DNA from: Excoecaria cochinchinensis
Lineage: Eukaryota; Streptophyta; Magnoliopsida; Malpighiales; Euphorbiaceae
Direction: 5' to 3'
NCBI GenBank assembly: GCA_947683425.1
Contig: CANTUQ010000101.1
Coordinates: forward strand, 28,233,001-28,297,000
DNA length: 64,000 nucleotides
Each line of letters opens with the position of its first letter. Positions within the stretch are counted from its first letter, which is position 1. The position numbers were made by a program, and so were the translations under genes. Below the pieces are notes generated by a model. It ran no database searches. It was not told the DNA's origin and was given only the letters and a program-made list of their open reading frames with translations. This document shows positions 23,074-35,719 of this stretch, in pieces.

Positions 23074-23927
23074 ATCCATTCCAAAATGGACCAGAAGGTG
23101 ACCTAATGAAAAGAGATCAGGAAAAAAAAAAGAATGAAGAAAGGTAGACTACTCACTACTTCAATAACAGATAAAATAGCATAAAATGAAAATGCCTTGT
23201 TATGCCTTCCCAACCGTTACAAGTTAATGACATTCATACTACTGACCAAACAAATGCCTTCACTTCATAAGGAAGACTGACCTCACAAGTACAATTTGCA
23301 GAAAGAAAGAGATTACCATTGGAAGTATCAGAGGCTTGTACCTCTCTTCTTTGGTTTATAAGGAGTTTGCTCCTTCCTCCTCTTTTTTTACCCTTTCCAT
23401 TTTTCTTCCAAATTTCTCAATTGATTCAAGCAAAAGGAAGAAGGGTACCGCTTGACATTGCTTTAAAATTGAAATTACTGATAGAAACTGGCCCAATGGT
23501 TTACAGGTTCAAACATCGCCAACCCCCAGCTCCAAGAACCAAAGGTAAGGAACCCAATTCATTCAAGACAACAAAATGCATTTCTAACATAGATTTTACA
23601 GAACACTTTCACTATATTAAGAACGCGACAAGGAATTACGAATTTTGCTAATCAAATGAGCTTCTAGGCCAGTCACAGATGAACCACCATCAATCCCAAC
23701 TAAACTATATTAAACAGACAGCATTGAAATAAATTAAGACCAAAAGCATATATTACACATAAATTAAAAAGAAGAAGAAGATAGAAAAGAGAATACCAGA
23801 AAGCAGTGGAGTTGAAGAATCCACGAGCAGAGACCATGACCCCAATCGAAGCAGCAGCAAACGCGAATTGCCCCACTCTCAATCCAAGCCCACTCACTCT
23901 CCCTGGGCTCCCAAACAGCTCCTTCAT
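19979..23927 (-). CDS. CASP-like membrane protein, CASPL5 type
   Basis: Minus-strand exons 23927-23797, 21367-21235 and 20179-19979 join in phase to 154 residues, normal for this family. It starts MKELFGSPGRVSGLGLRVGQ, then has four hydrophobic segments: FAFAAASIGVMVSA, a second around GLQVLWSFGLACLDL, a third around VTSILSLAAACASAGV, and a C-terminal ALAFISWFLLAISSHV. Both termini should be cytosolic. CASP-like proteins are MARVEL-related plasma-membrane proteins; the founding CASPs organise the Casparian strip, while CASPL5 roles are largely unknown. Introns are large (2429 and 1055 bases). Its start lies 557 bases from the start of the divergent p32-like gene. Confidence 0.92.
23036..23070. 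repeat. Poly(A) run in intron 1 of the CASP-like gene
   Basis: Thirty-five consecutive A on the plus strand (T on the transcript strand). It may mark an old retroposed tail or simple slippage. No adjoining retroposon was recognised. Confidence 0.8.
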
Positions 23928-24484
23928 TTCTCTCTCAAAGAATGAAACTTTCTCTGCCTAAAAATATACCCTTTTGCAAAAGACAAACAAAAAAGAGGAA
24001 TTTTTAGGTAATGGGTGCTTTTCAGATTGAATTTTTATAAGATTCCCATGAATGTAACACCATCACTACCACTTTCCTGCGAAGCTACAGAAACGGGGTT
24101 TAATGGGGGACTTGGATTTGCTTAGATTTAGATTTAGGTTTCATTTTTTGTTGTAAGGATATCTCTTAATTCTCTTTACGGAATGTTCTTATATCCTTCA
24201 AAACTGACTCTCTTTCTTTTCTTTCCAATTTCCTTTTTTCTTTACGTGATTAAAAAAATACAAAACACTGAAAATTACTTGTGATGATGACGTTGCTTTT
24301 CCTGTCACTTCTGTTTTGTGTTTTTCTCGTTAAACGACATATTTTTTTAACAGCTCTCCGAAACGATGCGTTTCGGTGATGAACCGCGGAGAACCAGCTG
24401 GATTCAACTTCAACTTCAACTTCAAAACCCTAAACCCTCGAGGGATAAAAGTCAATTGATCGACTCTAAAACCCAAAGAAGAAA
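23928..24484. promoter_or_regulatory. Shared divergent promoter region
   Basis: 557 bases between the start codons of the CASP-like gene (-) and the p32-like gene (+), including both leaders. T-rich and A-rich tracts flank the centre. A short GC-containing stretch lies at about 24355-24440, with ACGATGCGTTTCGG near 24363. I see no strong TATA box for either gene. Confidence 0.5.
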
Positions 24485-26316
24485 ATGGCTTTGGCTGCAT
24501 TTCTCCGCAAATCAACTTGCAATTTGGCTCCTTTAGCGAGGAGATGCGTTCGTGGAAGCTGCAGAGATAACCTTTCTGCTCTATTTCCCGCAGTGAACCA
24601 TCAAGCCATTGATTTTCACACAAAATCCTCTTTTGTTCCATTTCATCAGTATTCTGCAGCTAGTGATGCTAAGAAACCCAGTTCGTCTGAGTTGCTTCTC
24701 GGAGTCATTGAGTCGGAAATCAAGGTGGCCCAGGAAACCGATGATCATGATCGGGTGTGTGCTTTTTTCTCCCTTTTCTCGATTATTGGCTTGTTTGTTA
24801 GTTTTCTTAGAAATTGAAGCCTTTGTTTTAATAATATAAGAAAGTTATGTTTTTTGGGTTGTGCTTGAAAAGCAGAGTTGATTGGCTGTTTTATTTGCTT
24901 CATTCTAATTCCTTATTCCAGTTTCGAGTTTTCAAGAATGGAAAAATGGAATTTGATGGCATAATTAGCCTTCTTTAATTGTTTTATTTTGCTTACAATC
25001 TAAGCAATCGCTGTTCCTCATTAAAACCATAAATTTCAGGTTCTACTTCTTGGTTTGGCAATCAAGAATTTTCAGAAGATATGATTTAGTCATGTTTGTA
25101 CTTGAGAGTTTGTTGAGTTTATATTCTGCTTTTAGAACTAAAGAGTATGGCATAGATTGCTTCTTAATTGATCCTATATCATATGTTCCCTGTAATGGTT
25201 TTGAGCTAGTATTTTGGATTTATAATACTTTGTTTTTGTCTTGTTAAGCGAACTGATTTGTTATGGATTTGGTGAAGGAATTGTGCTCTTATAAATGCAT
25301 TTCATTTGCACAAATAGTACAGCACATTGTGGTTCTTGTATTTGGTTAGCTATGCATCTATACCGAATATCCATTTGAATTCAGTTGAACATTGTGTTGA
25401 GATAAAGTCAGAGATGTCTTCTACATGACTTTTCCTTCGAGACGGAGATTACATTGTCAATTTTGAGCAGTGTGTAATTCGTTTGTGAATTCAATAAATT
25501 GATATATTATTTGAAAATGTCTATTAAATATCTGAGTTGAGTATATTAGATATATATTTTAATTTTTTATATTTTTTATTTTGAGCTTGGTCATCAATTA
25601 GTGAGAAAGTGTAGCAGTATTCTGATAAGAATCGTTCTTTTTCGAACTTTTGCTCAATTAGTTATAATATCCTGTTATTTTGAATAAAGCAGCATTTCTG
25701 TTTTCTTTTCCGTGTGCTTAATAGGTTGAAGAGATTCCAAAAGGATTCCCTTTCAAGATTGATGATAAACCGGGGCAACAAACAGTAACATTAACAAGAG
25801 AATACGAAGGTGAACTTGTGAAGGTTGAAGTTCATATGACTGATCTTGTTACTGGAGAAGATAATGTAGTTGATGATGACGATGTGGATGATATTGAGAA
25901 ACCAATGCGATCTAGCATCCCATTGGTTGTAACCGTCTCCAAAAAGAGTGGAGCTTCTCTGGAATTCCATTGTGTTGCTTACCCTGACGAAATTGCAATT
26001 GACAGCATGTCTGTTAAAAATCCAGAAATATCAGAAGACCAAGTCGCCTATGAGGGACCGAACTTCCAGTAAGCCTGCTACTTCTTGTCTTTTTGCATTA
26101 AATCTTATGGCTAAAATTGATCAGTAACAGGAGTATCTTCAAATTATCTTCTGCAGCAATTTGGATGAGAAATTAAAGAAGGTTTTCCACAAGTACCTAG
26201 AGCTTAGACATATAAAGCCCAGCACGACCAATTTCCTGCACGAGTACATGATTAATAAGGACAGTCGAGAATTCTTGGGGTGGTTGAAGGATCTGAAGAA
26301 ATTTGTTGAAGAATAA
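24485..26316 (+). CDS. Mitochondrial p32/MAM33 (mitochondrial glycoprotein) family protein
   Basis: Exons 24485-24754, 25725-26068 and 26157-26316 join in phase to 257 residues. The first about 60 residues are Arg/Ser-rich and poor in acidic residues, typical of a mitochondrial targeting peptide. The mature part has the family pattern: an N-terminal helix (ELLLGVIESEIKVAQE), acidic beta-sheet segments with an Asp run (NVVDDDDVDDIEK), and C-terminal helices with KKVFHKYLELRHIKPST and NFLHEYM. Family members form acidic trimeric rings in the matrix and are linked to mitochondrial gene expression and oxidative phosphorylation. The plant relative At2g39795 lies next to P5CS1, as here. Confidence 0.93.
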
Positions 26317-28471
26317 ACTTCAAGCTAGTGCAGAAGTAAAGGATCAAAGAAGCTGAGAATTTGCTAGGCAGTTTAAGAAGCTTAAGCAATTCACGGATGG
26401 AAAAACCTTTTCATTATACAGAATTTCAACAGGATGACTGAGAATGTTAATTGTTATGCCCTGCACAGATTGCCCCTTACAATAGAAAATCAACTATTAA
26501 TTACCCTACATGCTTGTAAAATACAATAGAAACAAGTATTCAGGCATAAGTACTGAGAGTTGAATGCTTGAAATGTTCTCTTTTTAGGGAAATGTCATGA
26601 TCATGGAAATGTATAATCATGACCCTATTTTTGCTTGAAATTGAAGAAACTGTCTTACAGAAATCTTGAGATATGGAATTTCTCATATTCAGATTAAGAA
26701 CTTGAATAGAAATGATATGAAACCCAATGCTTTTTTCCCTTCTGAAAAAGGTTTGAAATAATAATTGGCCATCCAACAGCTTTATATCAACTAGTTGTTA
26801 GCGAGTATGCCGCCCACCAGACTTTGTATGCAGAAACACTGATTGTTCCATACCGTCAGTGTAATGGTTTAGTACAGTTGCACATTTCTGTAACAGGAAA
26901 AGATAAATTATTAGTCCGACTTACAGTTAGTCTTTGAGTTTCTTTTGTGACATTAAATTATTAAGTACTCGTTACAATAGAATAGAGATATGGAAACAGC
27001 TGTCTTTGAGTTTCTTTCTGTGACATTAAATTATTAAGTACTTGTTACAATAGAATAGTGATATGGAAAAATTGCTAAATTTAAGAGTCTATTAATTAAA
27101 TTCAGTTGTATCAGCGAGTTGGGGATGCACAAATAGTTATTAAGAAAAAAGAAACATTGTTAAATATAGTTAGTTTAAAGCAACATGTGTACAATTATGA
27201 TTCTTCTGGTGGGTAGTTGATTGAGTAATCCAAGCCCAACTTGGTTGGTTACATTAGGCCTGTTGTGGACAAGAATTGTCTTCAAACTTAGTTTATATGA
27301 CAGAATTTGTCATTTCTATCATAGGTGGCATGTCAATGTCATTAAAATAAACATCAATCAATTAGTTTTGACGTTTATTAATTATAAAGATCAAAATTCA
27401 ATCGTAATCATGTTTTTTTGTGGCTTGCTTTTTCTTTTTTTTTTTCTTTTATTATTTTATTAAGAAAAGAGATGATTGTTTCTCTACTATAAACAAAAAG
27501 CTGACATCTGGACACCCATCTGTAATTGTTTGAGTGGAGCATGAATCAACAGATGTACGCTTTCTCTTGGTCTGGTATTTATCTTTTGAACTGGTTTATT
27601 TATTTTTTGTGAACAATGATTTTTTTTCCTTTTTTTTTTTTATTTAAATGCATATAAAAAGAGAATGAAATAGGCAGATGGATAAAAATATTATTTTTTC
27701 TGAATCAAGATTAGCTGACGAGATATACTTACAGGTATGGTTTGTCTCAGCAATTTAAAACCTTTTTAATTATATTCATAGAAAAAGATTAAATCGTTTC
27801 GTTATTCCAACAACTTAACACCTCAATAATGCTGCTTTTTTTTTAGGGGGCGGGGCAAAGCTAATATTGCTGATGCTACTTTGTAATATATATATATATA
27901 TATATATATAATTAGGTATGGTCTGTCAATAATATGGAAGAAATTTCGAACTTGGCTTCATTCCCTGTTCACATTATGTGACATTATACATTATTTAAAT
28001 AACCCAAAAATGATAAGAACATGTGTAACTAATCTTTTGGTGCAAAGTTGTTGCTAAAGGAATTCTAATAATAAATAATCATATAAATAATACAACAGCT
28101 TATTTAAAATACCCAGAAAACTTGGATAATAAATAACTATGGAATTGGAGGGGAATGAGACAAAATTAGATAATAAATTAATAAGTAACTACAGAGATGG
28201 AGGGTAATGACACAAAATTAGATAATAAATAACTGTTATAACTAATCATCATCATCATCAATTCATGTAAGGAAATGCCTAAGGATTACATTGTATTATA
28301 AAGAAGAAACTGGGGGAGATCGACTGATAAACTGTAATAACCAATTCATCATTCATGATTATAAAATCACGGGAAGCCAATGCCACCGCCACCATTTATC
28401 TTCTTTCTGGAATAAAGAGAAATACAAACTTTTATTCACTTCACTACAACCTACATACTTAATTCTCTTCT
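26317..28471. other. Convergent intergenic region (p32-like and P5CS 3' flanks)
   Basis: Both neighbours end here, so it holds two 3' UTRs. It contains a 72-bp tandem duplication (26930-27073) and a (TA)13 run at 27885-27910. No further gene is recognised; the small ORFs show no family features. Confidence 0.5.
26930..27073. repeat. Two tandem copies of a 72-bp unit
   Basis: Two units starting GTCTTTGAGTTTCTTT at 26930 and 27002 are nearly identical through ATTAAGTAC(T)CGTTACAATAG and GATATGGAAA. Confidence 0.8.
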
Positions 28472-31400
28472 TTACTCATGCGATGATGCAAATCCATTCT
28501 CTTGACACTGAGTCATGTCCCTGTGGGTATATACTATCTCTTTATCACCATTCACTACCTGTCCATTACCCTTTAGAATCCTGCATGTACAAGTAGAACA
28601 ATAACCAATAATGAAAATATAAATTTGATCAACAAACAAAAAATCATTAGTTGCTTATCTATATCGAGCAAAATTGGCTTAATACATTTACAAACACTAC
28701 ACTCCGCATGAAAAAGATCATTCAGAAACCTCGACTTTTCAAAATACCATATACATCCGAACTTGTCAATTTTGTTACTTTTGGACACTTCTTACTGATG
28801 AGGCAATGAAAAGTGCTAAACCTAACAACATTGTCAAGTTCAAGTGGCTACATGGTTTCTTGATAAGTTAAGTGTCTAAATGACTTTTCGTGTCAAGTTT
28901 ATGTGTCTGCAGACGGAAACCAATAGCTTTTGCTAAAGAGTCTGCATATTTATTGACAACTATAGATGCAGTAATATTTGTCATAACTTCAAATGCGGAA
29001 TATTATAAAAGCATATTCATACCATCTTGTTGTTAACAAGCCTTCAACTCCAACAGGACCACGAGCGTGGATCCGGCTTGTACTTATTCCAACCTATTCA
29101 GTCATCAAGGCCAGTCACTTATGAGAATCATGAATATTCCAAATGATGCCCAAAATATTTTGTTTAAAGATGTTTTACCTCTGCCCCTAAACCAAAGCGG
29201 GCCCCATCAGAGAATCTGGTGCTCGCATTATGGAATACTGCAGCACTGCAAAGGTAAATACAAGTAATATGAAATAGTTGCCCCAATTTAAGCTGATCAG
29301 ATAGGTCATCCAATGCAGGAGAAATTTGGATAGACTGAAATTAGAATTAAGAACATGGCACAAACTTTAATGATGATTAAAAATTATTACCTGTCAACTT
29401 GACTTAGAAATATTTCTGCTACTTCATGATCTTCTGCTATGATACAGTCAGTATGAGAGCTGTAATAAGAAAAAGAAACAAATACTGTCATCACCAACTC
29501 TGGACGTGTGTAAATGCACCAACACTGTAAGAAACAGCAGCATTGCAATTTGCAAGAAAAAAGGCGTAAACATGCCTGCCATGCTCATGTATATGCTCAA
29601 TAGCAGCGTGCACATCATCAACAATTTCAATTGTACAAGCCATAGTATTGTACTCATGATGAAATGAATGTGTTTCTGGAATGGTCAGCTCCTTGCTTGC
29701 CCGTGGTCCACCATATAAGTTAACACCTGAGAAACAAAGAACAAGTTATCCATACTCAGATTCTATAGCTAAAAATTTATGCAAGGTATTGATTTTTTTA
29801 GAATACTTTCCTTGGACACATCCCAGCCTTTTTATACTATGTCTCATCTTTTCAAGAAGTACAATAGTAAGAACATCAGAACCACCAAAAGATTGACTAC
29901 AATAATTTATACACAGTATATGGATGTGAATAAATCTCTCGGCCCTACAACTTCTGAATTAAGAACTAATGAATCAATCTATGAATAAAAGTAAAATTGT
30001 TATCTCAGCCTATTATAATCTGACCAATAGAGCCATTGAGAAAAACCGCAATTTCAAACAAAAGAAATGTAATGTTCCATGCATTTCATAGTGTTATTTC
30101 AGTTCAGAGATTTGTATAACAATCCCCGTATCAAGACGGCAATTTATTTTTATCAAGACAACAAAAACATAAGTAGATATATAATCACAATTCATTATAT
30201 AAAAGTTATAGGGAGACTTGCTATCTACTGAAAAATTAATAGCTGATCACCAGTATGTCACCAAGCTCACAATAATCATTTCTATTTAAAGTTTTAAATT
30301 AAAATGACATAATCATGATGGGATGTTTAAAATGAAATCCCAACAAGAAAAATGAAAAATCATTAAATGACATAATCATGATGGGATGCTGTTGACAGGG
30401 AATCCCAACCTTCAGTGCGAAGATCAACTGCGAGCTCATTGAGTCCACCAGACTGCACCAAATCCTGGTGCACAAGAAGTGTTTCCTGCAATAAAAGAAA
30501 TGAACACCGAGACAACAGGCCAGGTCATTGATGAGAAAAGAGCAATAACAAATGTGAATCCAGATTTACACAAGTAGCTCCAGCAATTTATCAGGAATAA
30601 AATCATATTGAATAAATAAGAAAATTGAATGCAAAATTACCATAGCATTGCATGCTGCTGGATAATCTATTTTTGCATCCAAGACAATACGCCTTGCCAT
30701 TTCCATATTAGCAGACTTATCAACATACACATGACATATTCCATCTGAATACGAAAAAAACAGCTTTCTGTGAAATCCAGAACCCAGAATACAATAACCA
30801 TCAAATTGCATAAGGTCCTAAATATGACTTATCTTACCGGCATGACCGAGAACAGGAATTTTAGTTGATCCTTTGATTTGTGAAACAAGTTTATTGCTGC
30901 CTCTTGGGATCACAAGGTCAATCACATCATCAAACTGGAGCATTAAGAAAAAGATGCATAACTTCAGTTTCCAAGGACAAAATAATCATTTGCCAAGTCC
31001 AAAAGTTTTGCCATGCAGGTGAGTTAGAAGAGTAACCACCTTGAGCAAATTAGGAATTTCCTCTCTTGAAGTTACTAGTCCAATAAGTCTTCCACCAACT
31101 GTATCTGGGATGGCTGCAGTGATAATCTGCAGAAATGATGAAAAAGAAATTAATATATGATTTGATTAATTTTCAAACTTTTGATAAATGTCTCCAAACA
31201 AACAATTTTCCAGAAATAGTAATCTCCTTGAAGTGGCAAACCTTGTGTAAAATTTCATTTGAACGCTTGGCCTCCTTTCCTCCTTTTAAGAGGAGCCCAT
31301 TCCCACTTCGAATTGCCAAGCTAGCTATCTGTTTAAGCCACCAAAAAAAAAGGAGGAAGGAAGAAGAAGAAGAATTAGGAAATAAAAACATCAAACACAT

Positions 31401-34400
31401 AATAGTAGAGAAGAAAAACAAGTTCTTCAGGTAGGGTTACATTCTTTTTATTCATTCACAAGTATCAATTTCTTCTTTTTAGAAACAAAAACTGATTACT
31501 CCATTTAACATCTGGATCAACAATATATCAAGTTATTAACAGCCTTGGACAGATATACCCAAGCCCATATCATCACTAATGTAAGCAGACACCCCCATGC
31601 TTTCAAAGATAGCATTGTGACTCGAGACTTGAGGCATGCATTTAGGAAAGAAAATGACAAGAACCATACAGATCATCTTTGAATTGAGAGGAAAAATTTA
31701 GATTGAAATGCCAAAGTTTCACTTTGCCCAATCTTAATCTCAAGGCCAGATAACATAAAACAATGGAGCTCAACAGACGCATCATAATATATACACATGC
31801 ACACTCTTCCATACCCTACTGAACTATGGCAAAACATTAAGGGTGAAGATTTAGGTCTAAACAATATATTGTAATCTACCTGCACCAGTGCATCAGGTCG
31901 GGACTCAAAAATAATCAGAAGAACACCTAAAGGAGAAGATGTCTTCTCTAAGACAAGTCCATCTGCAAGCTGGAGACAGAGAATTTATTAGACACATCAC
32001 AAGTCTATAAGCGATACAAGAGGAAATCATGCTATTGTCAAAAGCTTGAGAAAATTTGCCATATACTGAATTCAGTTATTTATTTCATAAAAATATTGTT
32101 TTTGAATTCTGTGCTAACTGTGAATGAAGATTCTTAAAATTATGATCCACAAGGACATTAACAATTACCTCGGTTCTTTTCAAAACATGACCAATTGGAT
32201 CTTCCATGTTGGCAAGTACGCGAATAGAGTTTGCAAGACTTTTAATCTGTCATAGTCAACATGTCATTCAATAACAGAAAAGACAGAATGTTAACTGACT
32301 GATGAAATAAAAGGATCAAAGCAAATGTACAGTCAAATCAAATAGTTGGAATGAACAGAAATAAGAAGCAATAAGCTGTAAAACAAAATAATAAATGAAT
32401 GAAAAGGTGATGAAAACATGTTTAAATCGGTACTCTCTTGCCTTTCCAGGCTTCAGAACTAGCCGTGATATCAATGATTTTTCCAATCCAGCTTGCTGAG
32501 CAGCTTCAACATCAGCTTCATTTTCAATGTTAATCAATTTTTCATTAGCTTCCAAGGCATCAGCTATGTCCAACAAAAGTTTGTTCCTCTCACGTGAAGA
32601 CAATGCCTATGGAACAAAATACTAGCTACAGTTATCATGCTGCTGAATAAATATTAAGGAAATCTGTAAGCTAAGAAACATAGCATATCCTACAGCATGC
32701 ATCTATTGTTGTTTACCTGAAGCCGTCTGGAACTGTCCCTTGCTGCGACTGCCATGTCACGCACACCAACTTCTTTAACAGGGACCCACAAATGTGCTTC
32801 TTGATGAAAGAGGGTCCCAATTTGCTCTCCTTGAAGGACTTTCATTATGTTCCCAGGAGCATATCCACTTCAAAAGACATAGCATAAAAATCATTGCAAG
32901 CTCAGATAAAAGAACTTGCACAAGCTAGCATCACGTGTGCACATCTAAAACACTAGGATAAAAACAGAAAATGCTGAGCAAAAAGTTAAGCCGAAGATCT
33001 CTTCCATCACATTGTTTCAACTACAAACTTCCCAAATATCTATAGCTGATAACGGTTTATTAAAATGGACCCTATGTTTCATGTTAATGGCAACAAATCC
33101 TTGGCTGTTATCAAATGAAATTGTAGTTTCACCCAGAATCATGCTTCACAATATAGCATAGAACTGTACCTGGTTATAACAACAGGGATGCCAGCATAAG
33201 CAGCATTGACAGCAGCTTTCACTTTTGCCGTCATGCCCCCTCTTCCCACCCTAGACTTGTCTCCGAATGTGATTTCACTCTGATGTATTTCCCTTATGTA
33301 TGTATGAATCAACTTTGAGCGTGGGTCACTTGGAGGGCCGCTATAAAGACCCTCTACATCGCTCAAAAGGATGAGAAGGTCAGCTTTTAGCTCCAGAGCC
33401 AGCAAGGCAGATAAACTGTCATTATCCCAGAAAATACCAGAAGCATCCTGCATGAAATCCATATTCAGAACTATAAAAGAAAGGATACTGCACATTAAAA
33501 CAAGAGCAACAACAATTCCCGCTACATTTTCCCTGTGAAAGAAAGAGTAAACCTCACAAACAGTAAAGTATAAGCACATAAACTAGCCCAGTTCAGCAGG
33601 AGCCTCCAGATTGAATTATTATAAGCTTTAAAGAGTAATAGAAACAGGTATTTTGACATATTCATTCATCAATTTTAAACCAAGCACAAACAAAAGTCAA
33701 AGAATTAACGTCAGAGAATGAGAAGGATAGAGTCTAAATAGGTCTCAAAATATGATCAACTTAAATCTTGAATTTTAATGGCTGCCACTGCTTTTACATG
33801 ACTTATTCCAAAGAAAACATTACTGGAAGCGCTTTTTCCTTTATGCTTAGTTAAAACTTTTATGATCAAAATTATAAAGTTTCTGAAACTGAAACATTAA
33901 CAAACCTTTGTTTGAATGCACGAATTTGGCCCAAAAAACAGTCTCCTTTTTCTCAACTGCATTTAAAAATGATTATAAAAAAAATGCAATTTGATTTTCT
34001 ACAGCTAAATTATATGATTGCACATTCTTGTGCATATAAACACTAGATAAGTTTAATTCTAAAGAGGGGAGCTCATGAGGCACTTTAGATTGAGCAAAGA
34101 GGTTAGTCCATGGATATTGCGTTCCTAGACCCAGTCAATGATAGATCAAGCCAATGAGTGAACATCCTGCAAACTATTTTACACGGCATTATATCATTGG
34201 TTTGGTCCACATAGATCAGATCTAAGCAAATATTGTCCTAGTTTCATACCTCATATGGAGCTTTCCTGGTGCTGACTGCATCATTTTCATTAAATATAGG
34301 AACAACAGTCAGGTCTAAGAGTGATTCAACTGTCTCATGGAGTTGCTTTCTAAAATCTTTATCCCTGAAATCATTGTCAGTCACAAGGAGTTGTGCTGAT

Positions 34401-35417
34401 GTCATATCCAGCTGCATAAAACGAATAGATTTAATAAAAAAAAAAAGTTTATAATCCTCATAATGGTGGGTAATACACATATAAGCACTCAAAAATAGTG
34501 AAAGCCACCTGACTGAACAATGTATCGTAAAGGGCCATCAGACTATTTTGTCCAACAGCTGCACATGCCTTTCCATCAAGCTCATTTTGTGGTTTTTGGA
34601 GATCAGCGAAGCTGCAAATTTTTTTAAAGACAGGCAATTGTTACAACAAACAGCAAACAAATAATTGAAAAAGTTTAACCAAACAAACTGAAGGCAAAAG
34701 AAGAACCTGCTATTCACTAATTTCCTATATTTGAGCCTCTGGCGACCGAGTCCAACAGCACCTGAACACACCAATATAACTTCAAAGCCATCATTGTTCA
34801 ACTCCTTAATCTGCATGTACAGAAAAAAAACAAAAAATCATCGTTTCCATACATATACATAAAAGAAAATCATAAATCATACATCAGCATAGTATAAGCC
34901 AAAATCCAATACAGTTACAGATACCTGCTCACAAAGAGCTCCCAATCTTCCAAGCGCCAATCTCCCATCACTTCTAGTCACAACAGCAGTCCCAACCTGC
35001 AAATCGAACAATCTCGTTATAGATACACAAACTAAATCTCAAATTTTCATTTATTTCTCACTATTTCCGATCCAAAAAAAAAAATTCACTTCCAACAATA
35101 AAATGCCATCGAATCTCAGATTCTGATTCTGTCACGATCCCAATAAAACAGATTTTCAAATATTTTTTTTTTCCTTTTCAGGAAAAGCTATGACTTTATT
35201 GCTTACGTAGTACTGGAAACCAAAAAAGAAATAAAATCAGGCGATACAAAATGCTGTCATATAGTCTCCTTCTTAATGCCAAACAAATCTTGATAACATT
35301 AATTGATCAAAGCTTAAATAAAAGGAGAGCAGATTCAGAGAGATATAGAGGGACCTTGATAACAAGACGCTTAACATCTTTGAGAAAAAGGCGGGAGCGA
35401 TCCATGCTTCCATTCAT
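28472..35417 (-). CDS. P5CS: Delta-1-pyrroline-5-carboxylate synthase (P5CS)
   Basis: Bifunctional enzyme converting glutamate to pyrroline-5-carboxylate, the rate-limiting step of proline synthesis. Twenty minus-strand exons stay in phase and give 727 residues (usual about 717): 35417-35355, 34996-34925, 34810-34707, 34611-34509, 34411-34250, 33447-33170, 32867-32717, 32606-32442, 32246-32169, 31969-31880, 31328-31242, 31126-31040, 30934-30838, 30744-30641, 30485-30410, 29726-29576, 29459-29391, 29245-29179, 29093-29023, 28580-28472. Glutamate 5-kinase fills the N-terminal half (VKVGTAVV-type start, VCSGAVGLGRQRL, IFNENDAVS). Glutamyl-phosphate reductase follows, with catalytic Cys544 in DYPAACNAM. 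Phe129 in DNDFRD matches the residue whose change relieves proline feedback in the moth-bean enzyme. Two introns use GC donors. A second ATG lies at codon 5. Confidence 0.97.
29460..29575 (-). other. P5CS intron 16 with GC donor
   Basis: The exon ends GAGCATGGCAG and the intron begins GCATGTTTACG. Using the GT four bases downstream would shift the frame. The GC donor gives HGS-SHTDCI, matching the family. The acceptor is TTATTACAG. Confidence 0.75.
32247..32441 (-). other. P5CS intron 8 with GC donor
   Basis: The exon ends CCTGGAAAG and the intron begins GCAAGAGAG. The nearest GT would add 8 bases and break the frame, while the GC donor gives the conserved LKPGK-IKSLAN junction. The acceptor is ATGACAG. 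Confidence 0.8.
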
Positions 35418-35673
35418 GGTGGAGAGAGGAAGCTCAGAGAGAAAGAGGAAGTGGAAAAAACCGAGTCAACTCGGGGGAAAATATGAGGCGACTCGTGAGC
35501 GAGAGAGAGAAAAGGACAAAAAAGAAGAAAAAAAAAAAAGAAGCGAGTTCGATAAGGGTTTAAAACTAGTGGAGAAGAGGAAATTGAGAGATCGTGAGAG
35601 AAGAGAAGTGTTGGATTCTCACACGGACTGAGACATGAGACGTGGAGCTACGTTTCGTTTTCTTTGCTTTCTG

Positions 35674-35681
35674 TATTTATA
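35674..35681 (-). promoter_or_regulatory. TATA box of P5CS
   Basis: Minus-strand TATAAATA about 257 bases upstream of the ATG. The leader that follows is very purine/pyrimidine-biased (a long GA/A-rich tract on the plus strand at 35420-35600). Confidence 0.65.
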
Positions 35682-35699
35682 CCAGTCTTAAGCTGCCCT

Positions 35700-35706
35700 G
35701 CCACGT
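35700..35706 (-). promoter_or_regulatory. ABRE-type ACGT element upstream of P5CS
   Basis: The minus strand reads ACGTGGC, a core abscisic-acid-response motif, 18 bases upstream of the TATA box. A further GACGTGGA on the plus strand lies at 35639-35646 near the probable transcription start. P5CS genes are known to be induced by ABA, drought and salt, so a role is plausible, but a 7-bp match is weak evidence on its own. Confidence 0.45.
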
Positions 35707-35719
35707 TAGGCCATTTTAA

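Noticed and set aside
23319..23651. A 110-codon plus-strand frame in CASP-like intron 1
   Set aside because: No recognisable domain, no promoter context, and located inside a large intron on the other strand.
35251..35631. A 126-codon Arg/Lys/Glu-rich plus-strand frame
   Set aside because: It is antisense to the GA-rich 5' leader and first exon of P5CS and reflects low complexity.
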